A program made the translations under genes and the position numbers. From the NCBI RefSeq assembly GCF_001708445.1, contig NZ_CP015637.1, positions 4,837,001 through 4,901,000 on the forward strand: a DNA stretch of 64,000 nt. The letters run 5' to 3'. This document shows, piece after piece, positions 20,663 to 29,640 of the stretch. Source of the DNA: Pseudomonas fluorescens. Its GTDB lineage: Bacteria; Pseudomonadota; Gammaproteobacteria; Pseudomonadales; Pseudomonadaceae. The number at the start of each line of letters is the position of its first letter. Position 1 is the stretch's first letter. Below the pieces are notes generated by a model. That model was given only the letters and a program-made list of their open reading frames with translations. It did not search any database and had not been told where the DNA came from.

Positions 20663-21160
20663 ATGATCTCCATTAGTGCGAATATCCCGGTCAATACGGC
20701 CTTGATGGATTCGCCGCCGTCGAAAGACCTGGTGGCGGAGACCAAGGCTGCCGCCGCCGCCAAGGCACTCAAGGACGCAACGGCCACGCCGCTGCGGCAA
20801 ACCAAGGAACCTGAAGGCGTGAAGGTGACCATTTCCGGTGCCGCCTTGCTTGCTGCCAGTGCCGCGAAGAAGTCCAACAGTGATATCGAGGAGAGCGGCC
20901 TGCCGGATAACATTCAGCAGGCCCTCAAGATGATCCGCAAGATCAAGGAGCAGATCGCCGAGAAACAGCAGGAACTGCAAGCGGTGATGGCGGACAAGAG
21001 CCTTAGCCCGGAAGAGGCGCGGATCAAGATCAGCAATCTGCAAGGGGCGCTGAGCACCCTGCAAGCTAGCCTGGTGACCGCGCAAACGTCCCTGGCCAAG
21101 TCGATGAAAGGCTTGAGTGGCCCAGATGCACTCAAGGCCGGTTCCCTGGCAATGGCGTAG
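20663..21160 (+). CDS. Conserved-type hypothetical protein with coiled coil
   Basis: 165 residues, no recognised domain. The N-terminal third is Ala/Lys-rich and low in complexity (VAETKAAAAAKALKDATATP); a strongly helical coiled coil follows (about 90-150: IQQALKMIRKIKEQIAEKQQELQ, ISNLQGALSTLQASLVTAQTSL). No signal peptide or membrane segment. The start at 20663 has GGAG 9 nt upstream. It is convergent with hemN, with only 7 bp between the two stop codons, and divergent from anr by about 155 bp. Function unknown. Confidence 0.7.
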   Translation: MISISANIPVNTALMDSPPSKDLVAETKAAAAAKALKDATATPLRQTKEPEGVKVTISGAALLAASAAKKSNSDIEESGLPDNIQQALKMIRKIKEQIAEKQQELQAVMADKSLSPEEARIKISNLQGALSTLQASLVTAQTSLAKSMKGLSGPDALKAGSLAMA

Positions 21161-21167
21161 GACGGTC

Positions 21168-22550
21168 TCAGATCACCCGTGAAAATCGATGCCGGTTCTG
21201 GTGGTCCAGATAGGCATCGAACACCATGCACACCGAGCGCACCAGCAGGCGTCCGGCCGGCAGCACCCGAATACCCTGGGCGTCGAGCTCGATCAGGCCG
21301 TCTTCTGCCATCGCCTCCAGTTGCGGCCAGACTTCGTCGAAGTACCCGCGAAAATCAATGTTGAATGCCTGTTCGATCTGTTCGAAGTCCAGGCTGAAAT
21401 TGCAGATCAATTGCTGAATCACTTCCCGCCGTAATCGATCGTCCGTGGTACACAACAAGCCACGGCTGGTGGCCAATTGTGCGCCGGCCAGTGCGTTCTG
21501 ATAGCCGCTGAGGTCGCTGGTGTTCTGGCAATACAGGTCGCCAATCTGGCTGATTGCCGATACCCCGAGCCCGATCAAGTCGCAATGGCCATGGGTGGTA
21601 TAGCCCTGGAAGTTGCGTTGCAGCGTGCCTTCTTCCTGGGCGATGGCCAGTTCGTCGTCCGGCAGGGCGAAGTGGTCCATGCCGATGTAGCGGTAGCCGG
21701 CCTCGGTCAGTTGTTCAATAGTGGTTTGCAGCATCAGTAGCTTTTGCGCCGGTGCGGGCAGGTCGTCGCTGTTGATCCGCCGCTGGGGCATGAAACGCTC
21801 CGGCAGGTGTGCGTAGTTGAACACCGACAAGCGGTCCGGTTGCAGCTTGATCACTTCTTCCACGGTGCGTGCGAAGTTGATGGGGGTTTGCTTGGGCAGG
21901 CCGTAGATCAGGTCGATATTGATCGAGCGAAACTGCAGGGTGCGCGCCGCGTCGATCACCGCGCGGGTTTCTTCCAGGCTTTGCAGGCGATTGACCGCCC
22001 GCTGCACGTCCGGGTCGAGGTCTTGCACGCCGATGCTGACACGGTTGAAGCCCAGTTCGCGCAACAGGCCCATGGTCGCCCAATCGGCCTCACGCGGGTC
22101 GATCTCGATGCCGTAGTCGCCGGAATCATCGTCGAGCAGATTGAAGTGTTTGCGCAGGCAGGCCATCACCTGGCGCAGTTCGTCATGGCTGAGAAACGTT
22201 GGGGTGCCGCCGCCGAAGTGCAGTTGTTCCACCGATTGCTTGGGGTCGAGATGGCAGGCGACCAATTGGATTTCCTGCTCCAGGCGCTGCAGGTAAGCCT
22301 GGGCGCGGCCCCGGTCCTTGGTGATCACCTTGTTACAGGCGCAGTAGTAGCAAATGTTCGCGCAGAATGGCACATGCACATACAGCGATAACGGTCGGAC
22401 GGCCTTACGGCTGTCGCGCAGGGCGTGGAGCAGGTCGAAGGTACCGACCTGACTGTCGAATTGTACGGCGGTGGGGTAGGACGTGTAGCGCGGCCCCGCC
22501 AAGTCGTAGCGGTGAATCAGATTGCTGTCCCAACGAATGGCGTCGAGCAT
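21168..22550 (-). CDS. hemN: Oxygen-independent coproporphyrinogen III oxidase
   Basis: 460 residues. A radical-SAM enzyme that decarboxylates coproporphyrinogen III to protoporphyrinogen IX without oxygen, needed for haem under microaerobic conditions. The iron-sulfur motif CANICYYCACNK (about residues 62-73), the SAM motif GGGTP, and the HemN C-terminal domain (YTTHGHCDLIGLGVSAIS region) are present. Its Anr box lies 60-75 bp before the start codon. Function fits the neighbourhood: it supplies haem for the cbb3 oxidases encoded downstream. Confidence 0.96.
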   Translation of the reverse strand: MLDAIRWDSNLIHRYDLAGPRYTSYPTAVQFDSQVGTFDLLHALRDSRKAVRPLSLYVHVPFCANICYYCACNKVITKDRGRAQAYLQRLEQEIQLVACHLDPKQSVEQLHFGGGTPTFLSHDELRQVMACLRKHFNLLDDDSGDYGIEIDPREADWATMGLLRELGFNRVSIGVQDLDPDVQRAVNRLQSLEETRAVIDAARTLQFRSINIDLIYGLPKQTPINFARTVEEVIKLQPDRLSVFNYAHLPERFMPQRRINSDDLPAPAQKLLMLQTTIEQLTEAGYRYIGMDHFALPDDELAIAQEEGTLQRNFQGYTTHGHCDLIGLGVSAISQIGDLYCQNTSDLSGYQNALAGAQLATSRGLLCTTDDRLRREVIQQLICNFSLDFEQIEQAFNIDFRGYFDEVWPQLEAMAEDGLIELDAQGIRVLPAGRLLVRSVCMVFDAYLDHQNRHRFSRVI

Positions 22551-22610
22551 GCGGGCGTTCCCCCGGATAGGCTAGTGGGCCGAGTCTAGGGGCGTGGCTG
22601 AAAAGGCATC

Positions 22611-22624
22611 TTGATTTGCGTCAA
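22611..22624. promoter_or_regulatory. Anr/Dnr box of hemN
   Basis: TTGATTTGCGTCAA differs from the consensus TTGAT-N4-ATCAA at one position. It is centred about 67 bp upstream of the hemN start codon, consistent with activation by Anr. hemN is a known Anr/Dnr target in P. aeruginosa. Confidence 0.85.
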
Positions 22625-22653
22625 CGGGGAGCGGCGCTATGCCACATGGCCTT

Positions 22654-23337
22654 TTAGTGGCCCATTAGCCAGTGCTGATGGGGCCCTGGCAAGGTCCAGA
22701 TACCGAACAGCATCACCAGCACGCCCCCCGCCACACGCACGCTACGTTTGCGCAATAACGCCGTGACGCGTTCGGCGGCCAGCCCCGTCGCCAGCAGCAC
22801 TGGCCAGGTGCCGAGGCCGAACGCCAGCATCAGCAGCGCACTGTCCAGCGCATTGCCCTGGCTGGCAGCCCACAGCAGGGTGCTGTAGACCAGGCCGCAC
22901 GGCAACCAGCCCCACAGCGCGCCCAGCAGCAGGGCGCGGGGCAGGCTGGACACTGGCAGCAAACGGTTCGCGACCGGCTGGATGTAGCGCCACAGGCCGC
23001 GCCCAAGGCTTTCGATACGGGTCAGCCCGCTCCACCAGCCGGCCAGGTATAGGCCCATGCAGATCAGCAGCAACCCGGCGAGCACGCGCATGAACATCGC
23101 CGCCGGGCTGTTGGCCACGGCCCAACCGGCCAGGCCGATCAACAGGCCCGCCGTGGCATAGCTGAGGATGCGGCCGAGGTTATACGCCAGCAGCAGGCGA
23201 AACCTGCGGCTGCGTTGTTCCTTGGGGATCGCCAGGGTCAGCGCGCCCATCAGCCCGCCGCACATGCCCAGGCAATGGCCGCCGCCCAAGAGCCCGAGGA
23301 TCAAGGCGGAGACCAGCAGCGGCAGGAGTTCAAGCAT
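22654..23337 (-). CDS. Sulfite exporter TauE/SafE-like membrane protein, linked to cbb3 assembly genes
   Basis: 227 residues with about six transmembrane segments. The N-terminus has a cysteine motif (GGGHCLGMCGGLMGAL, about residues 19-35) and a second Cys lies in GWLPCGLVYSTLL, the pattern of the DsbD/TauE-related proteins found beside ccoS in many proteobacteria, where a role in copper or cytochrome oxidase maturation is suspected. The start at 23337 overlaps ccoS by 8 bp, so translation is coupled; the frame continues upstream to 23466 but only as the ccoS antiframe. Function remains inferred from position. Confidence 0.8.
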   Translation of the reverse strand: MLELLPLLVSALILGLLGGGHCLGMCGGLMGALTLAIPKEQRSRRFRLLLAYNLGRILSYATAGLLIGLAGWAVANSPAAMFMRVLAGLLLICMGLYLAGWWSGLTRIESLGRGLWRYIQPVANRLLPVSSLPRALLLGALWGWLPCGLVYSTLLWAASQGNALDSALLMLAFGLGTWPVLLATGLAAERVTALLRKRSVRVAGGVLVMLFGIWTLPGPHQHWLMGH

Positions 23338-23548
23338 GGGGAGGGTCTTTGGGTTGGGCCGGCTGTTCGGGGCCGTTGGCCTTGTCAACGGCGGCCAGGT
23401 GGTTCGGGTCCTGGTCGTCGAACAGCACGCTGTGGGCCGGGCCGTCGAGGTCGTCGTACTGACCACTGTCCACGGCCCAGAAGAAGATGTAGATGGCGAC
23501 GCCCACTAACAGCAGCGCCGCTGGAATCATCACGTATAGAGCTGGCAT
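23330..23548 (-). CDS. ccoS: Cytochrome oxidase maturation protein CcoS
   Basis: 72 residues: one N-terminal transmembrane helix (ALYVMIPAALLLVGVAIYIFFW) followed by the CcoS hallmark AVDSGQYDDLDGPAHSVLFDD. CcoS is needed for cofactor insertion into cbb3-type cytochrome oxidase. The ATG at 23548 is preferred because GGAG is 5-8 nt upstream; a GTG at 23554 would add two residues. It follows ccoI by 22 bp and overlaps the TauE-like gene. Confidence 0.93.
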   Translation of the reverse strand: MPALYVMIPAALLLVGVAIYIFFWAVDSGQYDDLDGPAHSVLFDDQDPNHLAAVDKANGPEQPAQPKDPPHA

Positions 23549-23570
23549 CTGCACTCCATGCCCGCGCGGC

Positions 23571-26021
23571 TCAAGCCGGCAGCGGGCGATTTACCAAGGG
23601 GGCGCTTTTGGCCTGCGCACTCGGCAGGCGAGTCAGGCGCAGGGCGTTGAGCACCACGGTCAACGAACTGAGGGACATGCCGATCGCCGCCCAGATCGGC
23701 GTGATCCAGCCGAGGGCGGCAAACGGCAGCATCAGGCCATTGTACAGCCCGGCCCAAAGCAGGTTTTCAATGATGACCCGACGGGTGCGTCGCGCCAAGG
23801 TGAAGGCTTGCACCAAGGCATCCAGGCGGTTGGACAGCAATACCGCGTCCGCGCTGGTTTTCGCCAGGTCCGTGGCCGAACCCATGGCCACGCTGATATC
23901 GGCGGCGGCGAGTACGGGGACATCATTGACACCGTCACCCAGCATCAACACCTTACGGCCTTGCTGATGCAACTGTTGCAGCACCTGCAGCTTGTCGTCA
24001 GGGCGCAGGCCGCCGTGGGCTTCGTCGATGCCCAGTTCGGCGGCCACGCTGGCGACCATCGGTGAACTGTCCCCCGACAGCAGCAGCGTGCGCCAGCCCC
24101 GTGCCTTGCACGCAGCCAGCAGGGCCGGCGCGTCGCTGCGCAGGCGGTCATCCAGTACGAACCAGGCGAGGGCGCCGTCGCGGTCGCCCAGCAGCAGCCA
24201 TTGTCCGGCTTCGTCCGGTGAGGCGGGGATCGGACAACCGCTCAGTGCGCACACGAACCCCGGCTGGCCGATCCGCAGCAGGCGTTCGCCGACGCGACCT
24301 TCCAGGCCCAGGCCGGGGGTACTGAGCACTTCGTCAGCGGCCAGGGGGGCACGGCCGAAGGCCCGTGCGATCGGATGTTCAGAGCGATTTTCGAGGGCAG
24401 CGGCGAGGCCCAGGCACTGGTCGCTGTCCAGGGCGCCCAGCGGCCGGATCGCGCGCAGCGCCAGGCGCCCTTCGGTGAGGGTGCCGGTCTTGTCGAAAAT
24501 CACCGTGTCAATCTGGTTCAAGCCTTCCAGCACATGGCCTCGGGTGAGCAACAAGCCGAGTTTGTGCAGGGTGCCGGTGGCGGCAGTCAGGGCGGTTGGC
24601 GTGGCCAGCGAGAGGGCGCACGGGCAGGTCGCCACCAGCATCGCCAATACGATCCAGAACGCCCGCGACGAATCCAGCTCCCACCAGAGCAGGCCGATCA
24701 GCACGGCAGCGAGCAGTGAGCAGAGCAGGAACCATTGTGCGGCGCGGTCGGCTATCTGCGCCAGGCGCGGTTTGTCGGCCTGGGCCCGTTCCAGCAGGCG
24801 CACGATGGCCGACAAGCGCGTGTCATGCCCCAGGGCGCGGACCTCGACCGTCAGTGCGCCTTCGACGTTGAGGGTGCCCGCCGTCACAGCGTCGCCGACC
24901 TGGCGCGGCTGCGGCAGGTACTCGCCGGTCAGCAGGGATTCGTCGATGCTGGACTGGCCGTCGAGGATCACCCCATCTGCCGGCAATACCGCGCCGGGGT
25001 GCACCAACACGCGGTCGCCCAACGCCAGTTCGCTGAGCAGGATACGTTCGCTCTGCCCATCACTTTTCATGCGCAGGCATGAGGCGGGCAGCAGGTTGAC
25101 CAATTGCGCGGTCGCCGCCGCCGTGCGTTCCCGGGCACGCCGCTCCAGGTAACGCCCGGCCAGCAGGAACAGGGCGAACATGCCCACCGCGTCGAAATAC
25201 AATTCGCCGACCCCGGTGATCGAGGTCCAGATGCCGGCCAGGTACGCGCCGCCAATCGCCAGGGACACCGACACATCCATGGTCAGGTGGCGGGTGCGCA
25301 AGTCGCGCATGGCGCCCTTGAAAAACGGTGCGCAGCTGTAGAACACGATGGGGGTCGTGAGAAACATCGCGACCCAGCGCAGGATCACGTGCAACTCCGG
25401 GCTCAGGTCGATATTGAATTCCGGCCAGGTGGCCATGGTTGCCATCATCGCCTGGAACCACAGCAGTCCGGCGACCCCCAGTTGGCGCAGGGCCCGCCGG
25501 TTTTCGCCGGCCAGTTGTTCGGCGGCGCGGTCCGCCTGGTAAGGGTGGGCGGCGTAGCCGATATGGCGCAACTCACTGAGCAGTTGGCTCAACGGCAATT
25601 GCCCGTCGGCCCAACGTACATGCAGGCGATGGTTGGACAGGTTGAGACGCGCCTCGGCCACGGCGGGCAGGCTGCGCAGGTGTTTTTCGATCAGCCAGCC
25701 ACACGCGGCGCAACTGATGCCTTCCATCAACAGGGTGGCTTCGGCAAGGTCGCCTTCGTGGCGTACGAAGGGTTTTTGCACGTCGGCGCGGTCGTACAGT
25801 GCCAGTTCGTCCACCAGTTGCACCGGCAGGGCCTCGGGGTTGGCCGAGGCTTCGCTGCGGTGCTGGTAATAGCTTTCCAGCCCGCCGGCCACGATTGCCT
25901 CGGCCACCGCCTGGCAACCCGGGCAGCACAGCTCGCGGCGCTCGCCGAGGATCTCGGCGGTGAACCGGCTGCCGGGTGGCACGGGCAGGGCGCAGTGGTA
26001 GCAGGGAGTGGGGCTGGTCAT
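23571..26021 (-). CDS. ccoI: Copper-translocating P-type ATPase CcoI (FixI type)
   Basis: 816 residues. An N-terminal Cys-rich segment (CYHCALPVPPG, CCPGCQ) is followed by a heavy-metal-associated domain with GISCAACGW (about residues 97-105), eight membrane helices with the CPC metal site in VATCPCALSLATPTAL, the phosphorylation motif FDKTGTLTEG, and the hinge GDGVNDVPVLAAADIS. FixI/CcoI ATPases deliver copper for cbb3 oxidase assembly. The unusually Cys-rich N-terminal extension is typical of this subclass. It lies in the order ccoG-ccoH-ccoI-ccoS. Confidence 0.95.
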   Translation of the reverse strand: MTSPTPCYHCALPVPPGSRFTAEILGERRELCCPGCQAVAEAIVAGGLESYYQHRSEASANPEALPVQLVDELALYDRADVQKPFVRHEGDLAEATLLMEGISCAACGWLIEKHLRSLPAVAEARLNLSNHRLHVRWADGQLPLSQLLSELRHIGYAAHPYQADRAAEQLAGENRRALRQLGVAGLLWFQAMMATMATWPEFNIDLSPELHVILRWVAMFLTTPIVFYSCAPFFKGAMRDLRTRHLTMDVSVSLAIGGAYLAGIWTSITGVGELYFDAVGMFALFLLAGRYLERRARERTAAATAQLVNLLPASCLRMKSDGQSERILLSELALGDRVLVHPGAVLPADGVILDGQSSIDESLLTGEYLPQPRQVGDAVTAGTLNVEGALTVEVRALGHDTRLSAIVRLLERAQADKPRLAQIADRAAQWFLLCSLLAAVLIGLLWWELDSSRAFWIVLAMLVATCPCALSLATPTALTAATGTLHKLGLLLTRGHVLEGLNQIDTVIFDKTGTLTEGRLALRAIRPLGALDSDQCLGLAAALENRSEHPIARAFGRAPLAADEVLSTPGLGLEGRVGERLLRIGQPGFVCALSGCPIPASPDEAGQWLLLGDRDGALAWFVLDDRLRSDAPALLAACKARGWRTLLLSGDSSPMVASVAAELGIDEAHGGLRPDDKLQVLQQLHQQGRKVLMLGDGVNDVPVLAAADISVAMGSATDLAKTSADAVLLSNRLDALVQAFTLARRTRRVIIENLLWAGLYNGLMLPFAALGWITPIWAAIGMSLSSLTVVLNALRLTRLPSAQAKSAPLVNRPLPA

Positions 26022-26054
26022 GGCGTGAGATCTTGGGTGGCAGGGAGGGCCTCA

Positions 26055-26130
26055 TCGCGGGCAGGCCCGCGCCCACAGGGGCGCTCGTTCCTGAGGTGTG
26101 AGCGGGCTTGCTCGCGATGCGCGAAGCGCA
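26055..26130. repeat. Degenerate REP-like sequences between ccoH and ccoI
   Basis: CGCGGGCAGGCCCGCGCCCACAGG-like sequence (short palindrome GCGGGC/GCCCGC) near 26057, followed by TGTGAGCGGGCTTGCTCGCGATGCGCGAAGCGC. These resemble broken copies of the 5581-type REP and interrupt an otherwise tight gene cluster. Confidence 0.5.
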
Positions 26131-26135
26131 GGCGT

Positions 26136-26675
26136 TTACTTCTTCAGGTCTTCAGCACCTTGCAACGGCTCATCACCCAACAGCAAGTCCTTGTCGTGGC
26201 TGACCTGTTCTTCTTCGAACAGGCGCCAGGTCCGGTCACCTTCCACACCGAGCAGTTCCACGAAACGGCGGCCTTCGACCTTGTCGGTGACCTGGCCGAT
26301 ATAGCGTCCGGGTTCGCTGGCGCTGCGGGTCAGGTTGATCTTGCGATCCTTCTCCGGCTGGGTCGGGGAGATCAGGTTCAGTTCCAGGGTCGACGGGCCG
26401 CTGTTGCCGGTCAGATATACCTCGACTTCGCCGGTCAGTTCGTCCAGGTGCACCTTGGCGCGCAGTTGCAGGGTCTGGGCCAGTAGTTCGCGGTCCAGGG
26501 AGCGGTTGATGCCTTTGCCGGCCTCGTAGTAGTTGTCGTTGACCAGGTTGTCCGGGTTCTTGACTGCGATGGTCACCATGGACAAGGTCAAGGTCACCGA
26601 GCAGGCCAGGATCCCAATGATGATCCAGGGCCAGAGGTGCTTGTACCAAGGGCTTGTGGCAGTAGCTGCGGGCAT
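26136..26675 (-). CDS. ccoH: CcoH (FixH-like) cbb3 oxidase assembly protein
   Basis: 179 residues: a single N-terminal membrane helix (PWIIIGILACSVTLTLSMVTIAV) preceded by the FixH-typical SPWYKHLWPW, then NPDNLVNDNYYEAGKGINRSLDRE and a periplasmic beta-rich domain. FixH/CcoH stabilises the cbb3 oxidase during assembly. It lies 32 bp after ccoG in the same direction. Confidence 0.92.
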   Translation of the reverse strand: MPAATATSPWYKHLWPWIIIGILACSVTLTLSMVTIAVKNPDNLVNDNYYEAGKGINRSLDRELLAQTLQLRAKVHLDELTGEVEVYLTGNSGPSTLELNLISPTQPEKDRKINLTRSASEPGRYIGQVTDKVEGRRFVELLGVEGDRTWRLFEEEQVSHDKDLLLGDEPLQGAEDLKK

Positions 26676-26707
26676 TGTTCTGCTCTCTGGTTAACGAAGT
26701 AGTGTGG

Positions 26708-28123
26708 TTAACGAACCTGAGGGCCGATGAACCGGCTCTTGGCTTCAATATGCACGTTGGCGTCATCGGCATCCTTGAGGATGAAGGTCACCTCATTGGT
26801 GCTCGACGGTAACTGCTCCGGTGCGCTCGACAGTTCGACCGGCATGCTGACGATATCGCCGGCGGCCACCTTGATTTCGCGTCGGCCTTGCAGCTTGAGG
26901 TCCGGCAGACCGGCGGCGTCGAGCACGTAGGTGTGGTCGCGCTGGTCCTTGTTCATGATCTTCAGGCTGTAGACGTTTTCGATCCGGCCTTCGGCGTTTT
27001 CGCGGTAGAGCACGCGGTCCTTGCTGACGTCGAAACCTACCAGCGAACGCATGAAGAATGCCGTGGCCAACAGGCTCATCATCGCCAGCAGCACCAGCGC
27101 ATAGCCGATCAGGCGCGGGCGCAGTTTGTGGGTCTTCTGCCCGGACAGGTTGTGCTCGGTGGTGTAGCTGATCAGGCCGCGCGGGTAGTCCATCTTGTCC
27201 ATGATGTTGTCGCAGGCGTCGATGCACGCAGCACAGCCGATGCATTCGATTTGCAGGCCATCGCGGATGTCGATACCGGTGGGGCAGACTTGCACGCACA
27301 TCGTGCAGTCGATGCAATCGCCCAGGCCCTGGGCCTTGTAGTCGGCACCCTTTTTACGTGGGCCACGCACTTCGCCACGGCGTGGGTCGTAGGAGACGAT
27401 CAGGGTGTCTTTGTCGAACATCACGCTCTGGAACCGCGCGTACGGGCACATATAGATGCACACCTGTTCGCGCAGCCAGCCGGCGTTGCCATAGGTGGCG
27501 AGGGTGAAGAAACCCACCCAGAAATACGACCAGCCATCGGCCTGGCCGGTGAAGAAGTCGAACACCAGTTCGCGAATCGGCGAGAAGTAACCGACGAAGG
27601 TCATACCGGTGACAAAGCCGATCAGCAGCCACAGGGTGTGCTTGCTGAATTTGCGCAGGAACTTGTTGGCCCCCATCGGCGCCTTGTCCAGCTTGATGCG
27701 CTGGTTACGGTCGCCTTCGGTGACCTTTTCGCACCACATGAAGATCCATGTCCACACGCTTTGCGGGCAGGTATACCCGCACCATATGCGCCCGGCGTAC
27801 ACCGTGATAAAGAACAGGCCGAACGCCGCAACGATGAGAATGCCCGAGAGCAGGATGAAATCCTGGGGCCAGAAGGTCGCACCAAAAATGAAGAATTTAC
27901 GCTCCGGAAGGTTCCACCACACGGCTTGGTGCCCCCCCCAATTCAGCCACACGGTGCCGAAGTAGAGGAGGAACAAACCGGCGCCACCGAGCATACGCAA
28001 GTTGCGAAACAGGCCGGTGAAGGCACGGGTGTAGATTTTCTCTCGCGATGCGTAGAGATCGACAGGTTGATTCGAGTTTTTGGCAGGCGGGGTAACGTCA
28101 TGTACCGGTATTTGGTTGCTCAT
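26708..28123 (-). CDS. ccoG: CcoG (FixG-like) ferredoxin-type membrane protein
   Basis: 471 residues. Several transmembrane helices, a membrane-embedded Cys motif (GRIWCGYTCPQSVWTWIFMW), and two 4Fe-4S ferredoxin-type clusters (CIDCTMCVQVCPTGIDIR and CIGCAACIDACDNIM), then a periplasmic Ig-like C-terminal domain. CcoG reduces copper for delivery to the CuB site of cbb3 oxidase. The start at 28123 is the second of two adjacent ATG codons; GGGA lies about 8 nt before it. An Anr-like box is centred near 28284. Confidence 0.94.
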   Translation of the reverse strand: MSNQIPVHDVTPPAKNSNQPVDLYASREKIYTRAFTGLFRNLRMLGGAGLFLLYFGTVWLNWGGHQAVWWNLPERKFFIFGATFWPQDFILLSGILIVAAFGLFFITVYAGRIWCGYTCPQSVWTWIFMWCEKVTEGDRNQRIKLDKAPMGANKFLRKFSKHTLWLLIGFVTGMTFVGYFSPIRELVFDFFTGQADGWSYFWVGFFTLATYGNAGWLREQVCIYMCPYARFQSVMFDKDTLIVSYDPRRGEVRGPRKKGADYKAQGLGDCIDCTMCVQVCPTGIDIRDGLQIECIGCAACIDACDNIMDKMDYPRGLISYTTEHNLSGQKTHKLRPRLIGYALVLLAMMSLLATAFFMRSLVGFDVSKDRVLYRENAEGRIENVYSLKIMNKDQRDHTYVLDAAGLPDLKLQGRREIKVAAGDIVSMPVELSSAPEQLPSSTNEVTFILKDADDANVHIEAKSRFIGPQVR

Positions 28124-28228
28124 CATTGCATCCCACGGCGGTGGAGATTTGCCTCGGCCAGTACGTGCCAACCGGGGTCAAATGAAGGGTGTTGCAGTGG
28201 CGTAATGATACGCCCCCGATGGTACTCC

Positions 28229-28257
28229 AAGGGTGCGACCTTTGGTCGCGTTGGGGG
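28229..28257. repeat. TGCGAC hairpin repeat, copy 1
   Basis: AAGGGTGCGACCTTTGGTCG forms a TGCGAC/GTCGC-type hairpin and is nearly identical over about 25 bp to 32097-32126. Both copies lie in intergenic DNA beside cco genes in the same orientation. It is not one of the REP families above. Confidence 0.6.
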
Positions 28258-28276
28258 AAATCAATTGATGGTGTAC

Positions 28277-28290
28277 GTGACCTGGATCAA
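28277..28290. promoter_or_regulatory. Probable Anr box of ccoG
   Basis: On the minus strand the sequence reads TTGATCCAGGTCAC: a perfect TTGAT half-site and a GTCAC second half. It lies about 155 bp upstream of the ccoG start codon, between ccoG and ccoP1. Confidence 0.45.
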
Positions 28291-28346
28291 TTGACTTGGG
28301 AAGTATGGACGGTTTTTGCGGGGCCAGCCTTCAAAACACCGACGAT

Positions 28347-28443
28347 CCAATGTGGGAGGGGGCTTGCTCCCAATAGCGGAGTGTCAGTCAATAAAGGTCT
28401 GACTGATCCACCGCTATCGGGGGCAAGCCCCCTCCCACATTGG
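28347..28443. repeat. REPIN: pair of inverted REP sequences
   Basis: CCAATGTGGGAGGGGGCTTGC and its perfect inverse ending at 28443 enclose GTCAGTCAATAAAGGTCTGAC-like spacer DNA. It lies between ccoP1 and ccoG, where it could attenuate read-through. The 351 bp between the two genes hold this element, the TGCGAC repeat and the Anr-like box, and nothing coding. Confidence 0.9.
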
Positions 28444-28474
28444 TTTTTTCTGTGTTTCTAAATAACGGTCGGTA

Positions 28475-29452
28475 TTACTGCCCTTCAGCCTTTTTATCCC
28501 CATGGGACAAGCTGTAAACATACGCCGCGAGCAAGTGCACCTTGTCGTTGCCCTGCAGTTGCTCCTGCGCAGGCATCTGGCCCTGACGGCCCCAACGGAT
28601 GGTCTGCTGCAGTTGGGCGAAGCTCGAACCGTAGATGAATGCACCCGGGTGGGTCAGGTCGGGTGCGCCCATGGCTGGGGTGCCTTTACCGGCCGGGCCG
28701 TGGCAGGCCACGCAGTTGGCGGCGAAGAGTTTCTCGCCGTTGGCCGCGTCGGCTTTCACGCCTTCCGGCAGCTTGCGGCCGTCGAGGTTGGTGATGACGA
28801 ACGCGGCCACATCGCTGACGCCTTGTTCCTTGAGGATATCCAGCCAGGCCGGCATGACGGCATGGCGACCTTTCATGATGGTTTCCTTGATGGTCGCCGG
28901 TTCGCCACCCCAGCGCCAATCGGCGTCGGTCAGGTTGGGGAAACCGTAGGCGCCCTTGGCGTCGGAACCGTGGCACACGGAGCAGTTGGAGGCGAACAGG
29001 CGGCCGCCCATCTTCAAGGCTTGCGGGTCCTTGGCCACTTCTTCAATCGGCATCGAGGCGAATTTGGCAAAGATCGGCCCGAACTTGGCGTCCGACTTGG
29101 CCATTTCCTTTTCCCATTCATGCACGCCGGTCCAGCCGGTCTGGCCGTTGGCGAACGGGGTTTGCTTGTCGTTGTCGAGGTAGTTGTAGCCCGGCAGCAG
29201 GCCTTTCCAATTGCCCAGGCCGGGGTACAGCACCAGGTAGCCAAGGGCGAAGACGATGGTGCCGACGAACAGCATGAACCACCACTTCGGCAGCGGGTTG
29301 TCGTACTCCTCGATGCCGTCGAACGAGTGGCCAACGGTTTCGTCCGTTTGCTCGGCGCGCTGGCCCTTGCGGGTCGACAGCAGCAGCCAGGTCAGGGCGA
29401 AGATGGTACCCAGACTGAGGACTGTGACGTACAGACTCCAGAACGTAGTCAT
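28475..29452 (-). CDS. ccoP1: cbb3-type cytochrome c oxidase subunit III (CcoP1, dihaem)
   Basis: 325 residues. Two membrane segments at the N-terminus (about 1-25 and 57-77) and two c-type haem sites, NCSVCHG and NCVACHG, with distal Met ligands in VMPAW and QMPAQ. CcoP passes electrons from soluble cytochrome c to CcoO. The start codon overlaps the ccoQ1 stop by four bases (ATGA). It is longer than CcoP2 by ten residues because of an insertion after PGYNYLDND. Confidence 0.95.
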   Translation of the reverse strand: MTTFWSLYVTVLSLGTIFALTWLLLSTRKGQRAEQTDETVGHSFDGIEEYDNPLPKWWFMLFVGTIVFALGYLVLYPGLGNWKGLLPGYNYLDNDKQTPFANGQTGWTGVHEWEKEMAKSDAKFGPIFAKFASMPIEEVAKDPQALKMGGRLFASNCSVCHGSDAKGAYGFPNLTDADWRWGGEPATIKETIMKGRHAVMPAWLDILKEQGVSDVAAFVITNLDGRKLPEGVKADAANGEKLFAANCVACHGPAGKGTPAMGAPDLTHPGAFIYGSSFAQLQQTIRWGRQGQMPAQEQLQGNDKVHLLAAYVYSLSHGDKKAEGQ

Positions 29453-29634
29453 TCTTTGTTACTCCTAGAAGCTTGCTCGACGTGCTTGATGGCTTCGGGA
29501 TCATCCGCAAAAGGCAGCATGGTCGCGTCGTCAAACTCCGACTTGCGCCGCGGGCTGAACACCCACAACGCCAGGCCGATAAAGGCCACCATCACCACCA
29601 CGGTGCCCAGGCCACGAATCATCCCGATATCCAT
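29449..29634 (-). CDS. ccoQ1: cbb3 oxidase small subunit CcoQ1
   Basis: 61 residues: one transmembrane helix ([19 protein letters not shown]) and a charged tail with [13 protein letters not shown], the usual CcoQ pattern. It stabilises the complex. It lies 6 bp after ccoO1 and overlaps ccoP1. Confidence 0.92.
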   Translation of the reverse strand: MDIGMIRGLGTVVVMVAFIGLALWVFSPRRKSEFDDATMLPFADDPEAIKHVEQASRSNKE

Positions 29635-29640
29635 GAAGAA

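Noticed and set aside
22617..22653. Small frames between hemN and the TauE-like gene
   Set aside because: The stretch is the hemN promoter and Anr region; nothing coding is supported.
25104..26486. 460-codon frame opposite ccoI
   Set aside because: Antisense shadow extending past the gene end; no domain is seen.
26888..28294. 468-codon frame opposite ccoG
   Set aside because: Antisense shadow; ccoG has two ferredoxin motifs and clear operon context.
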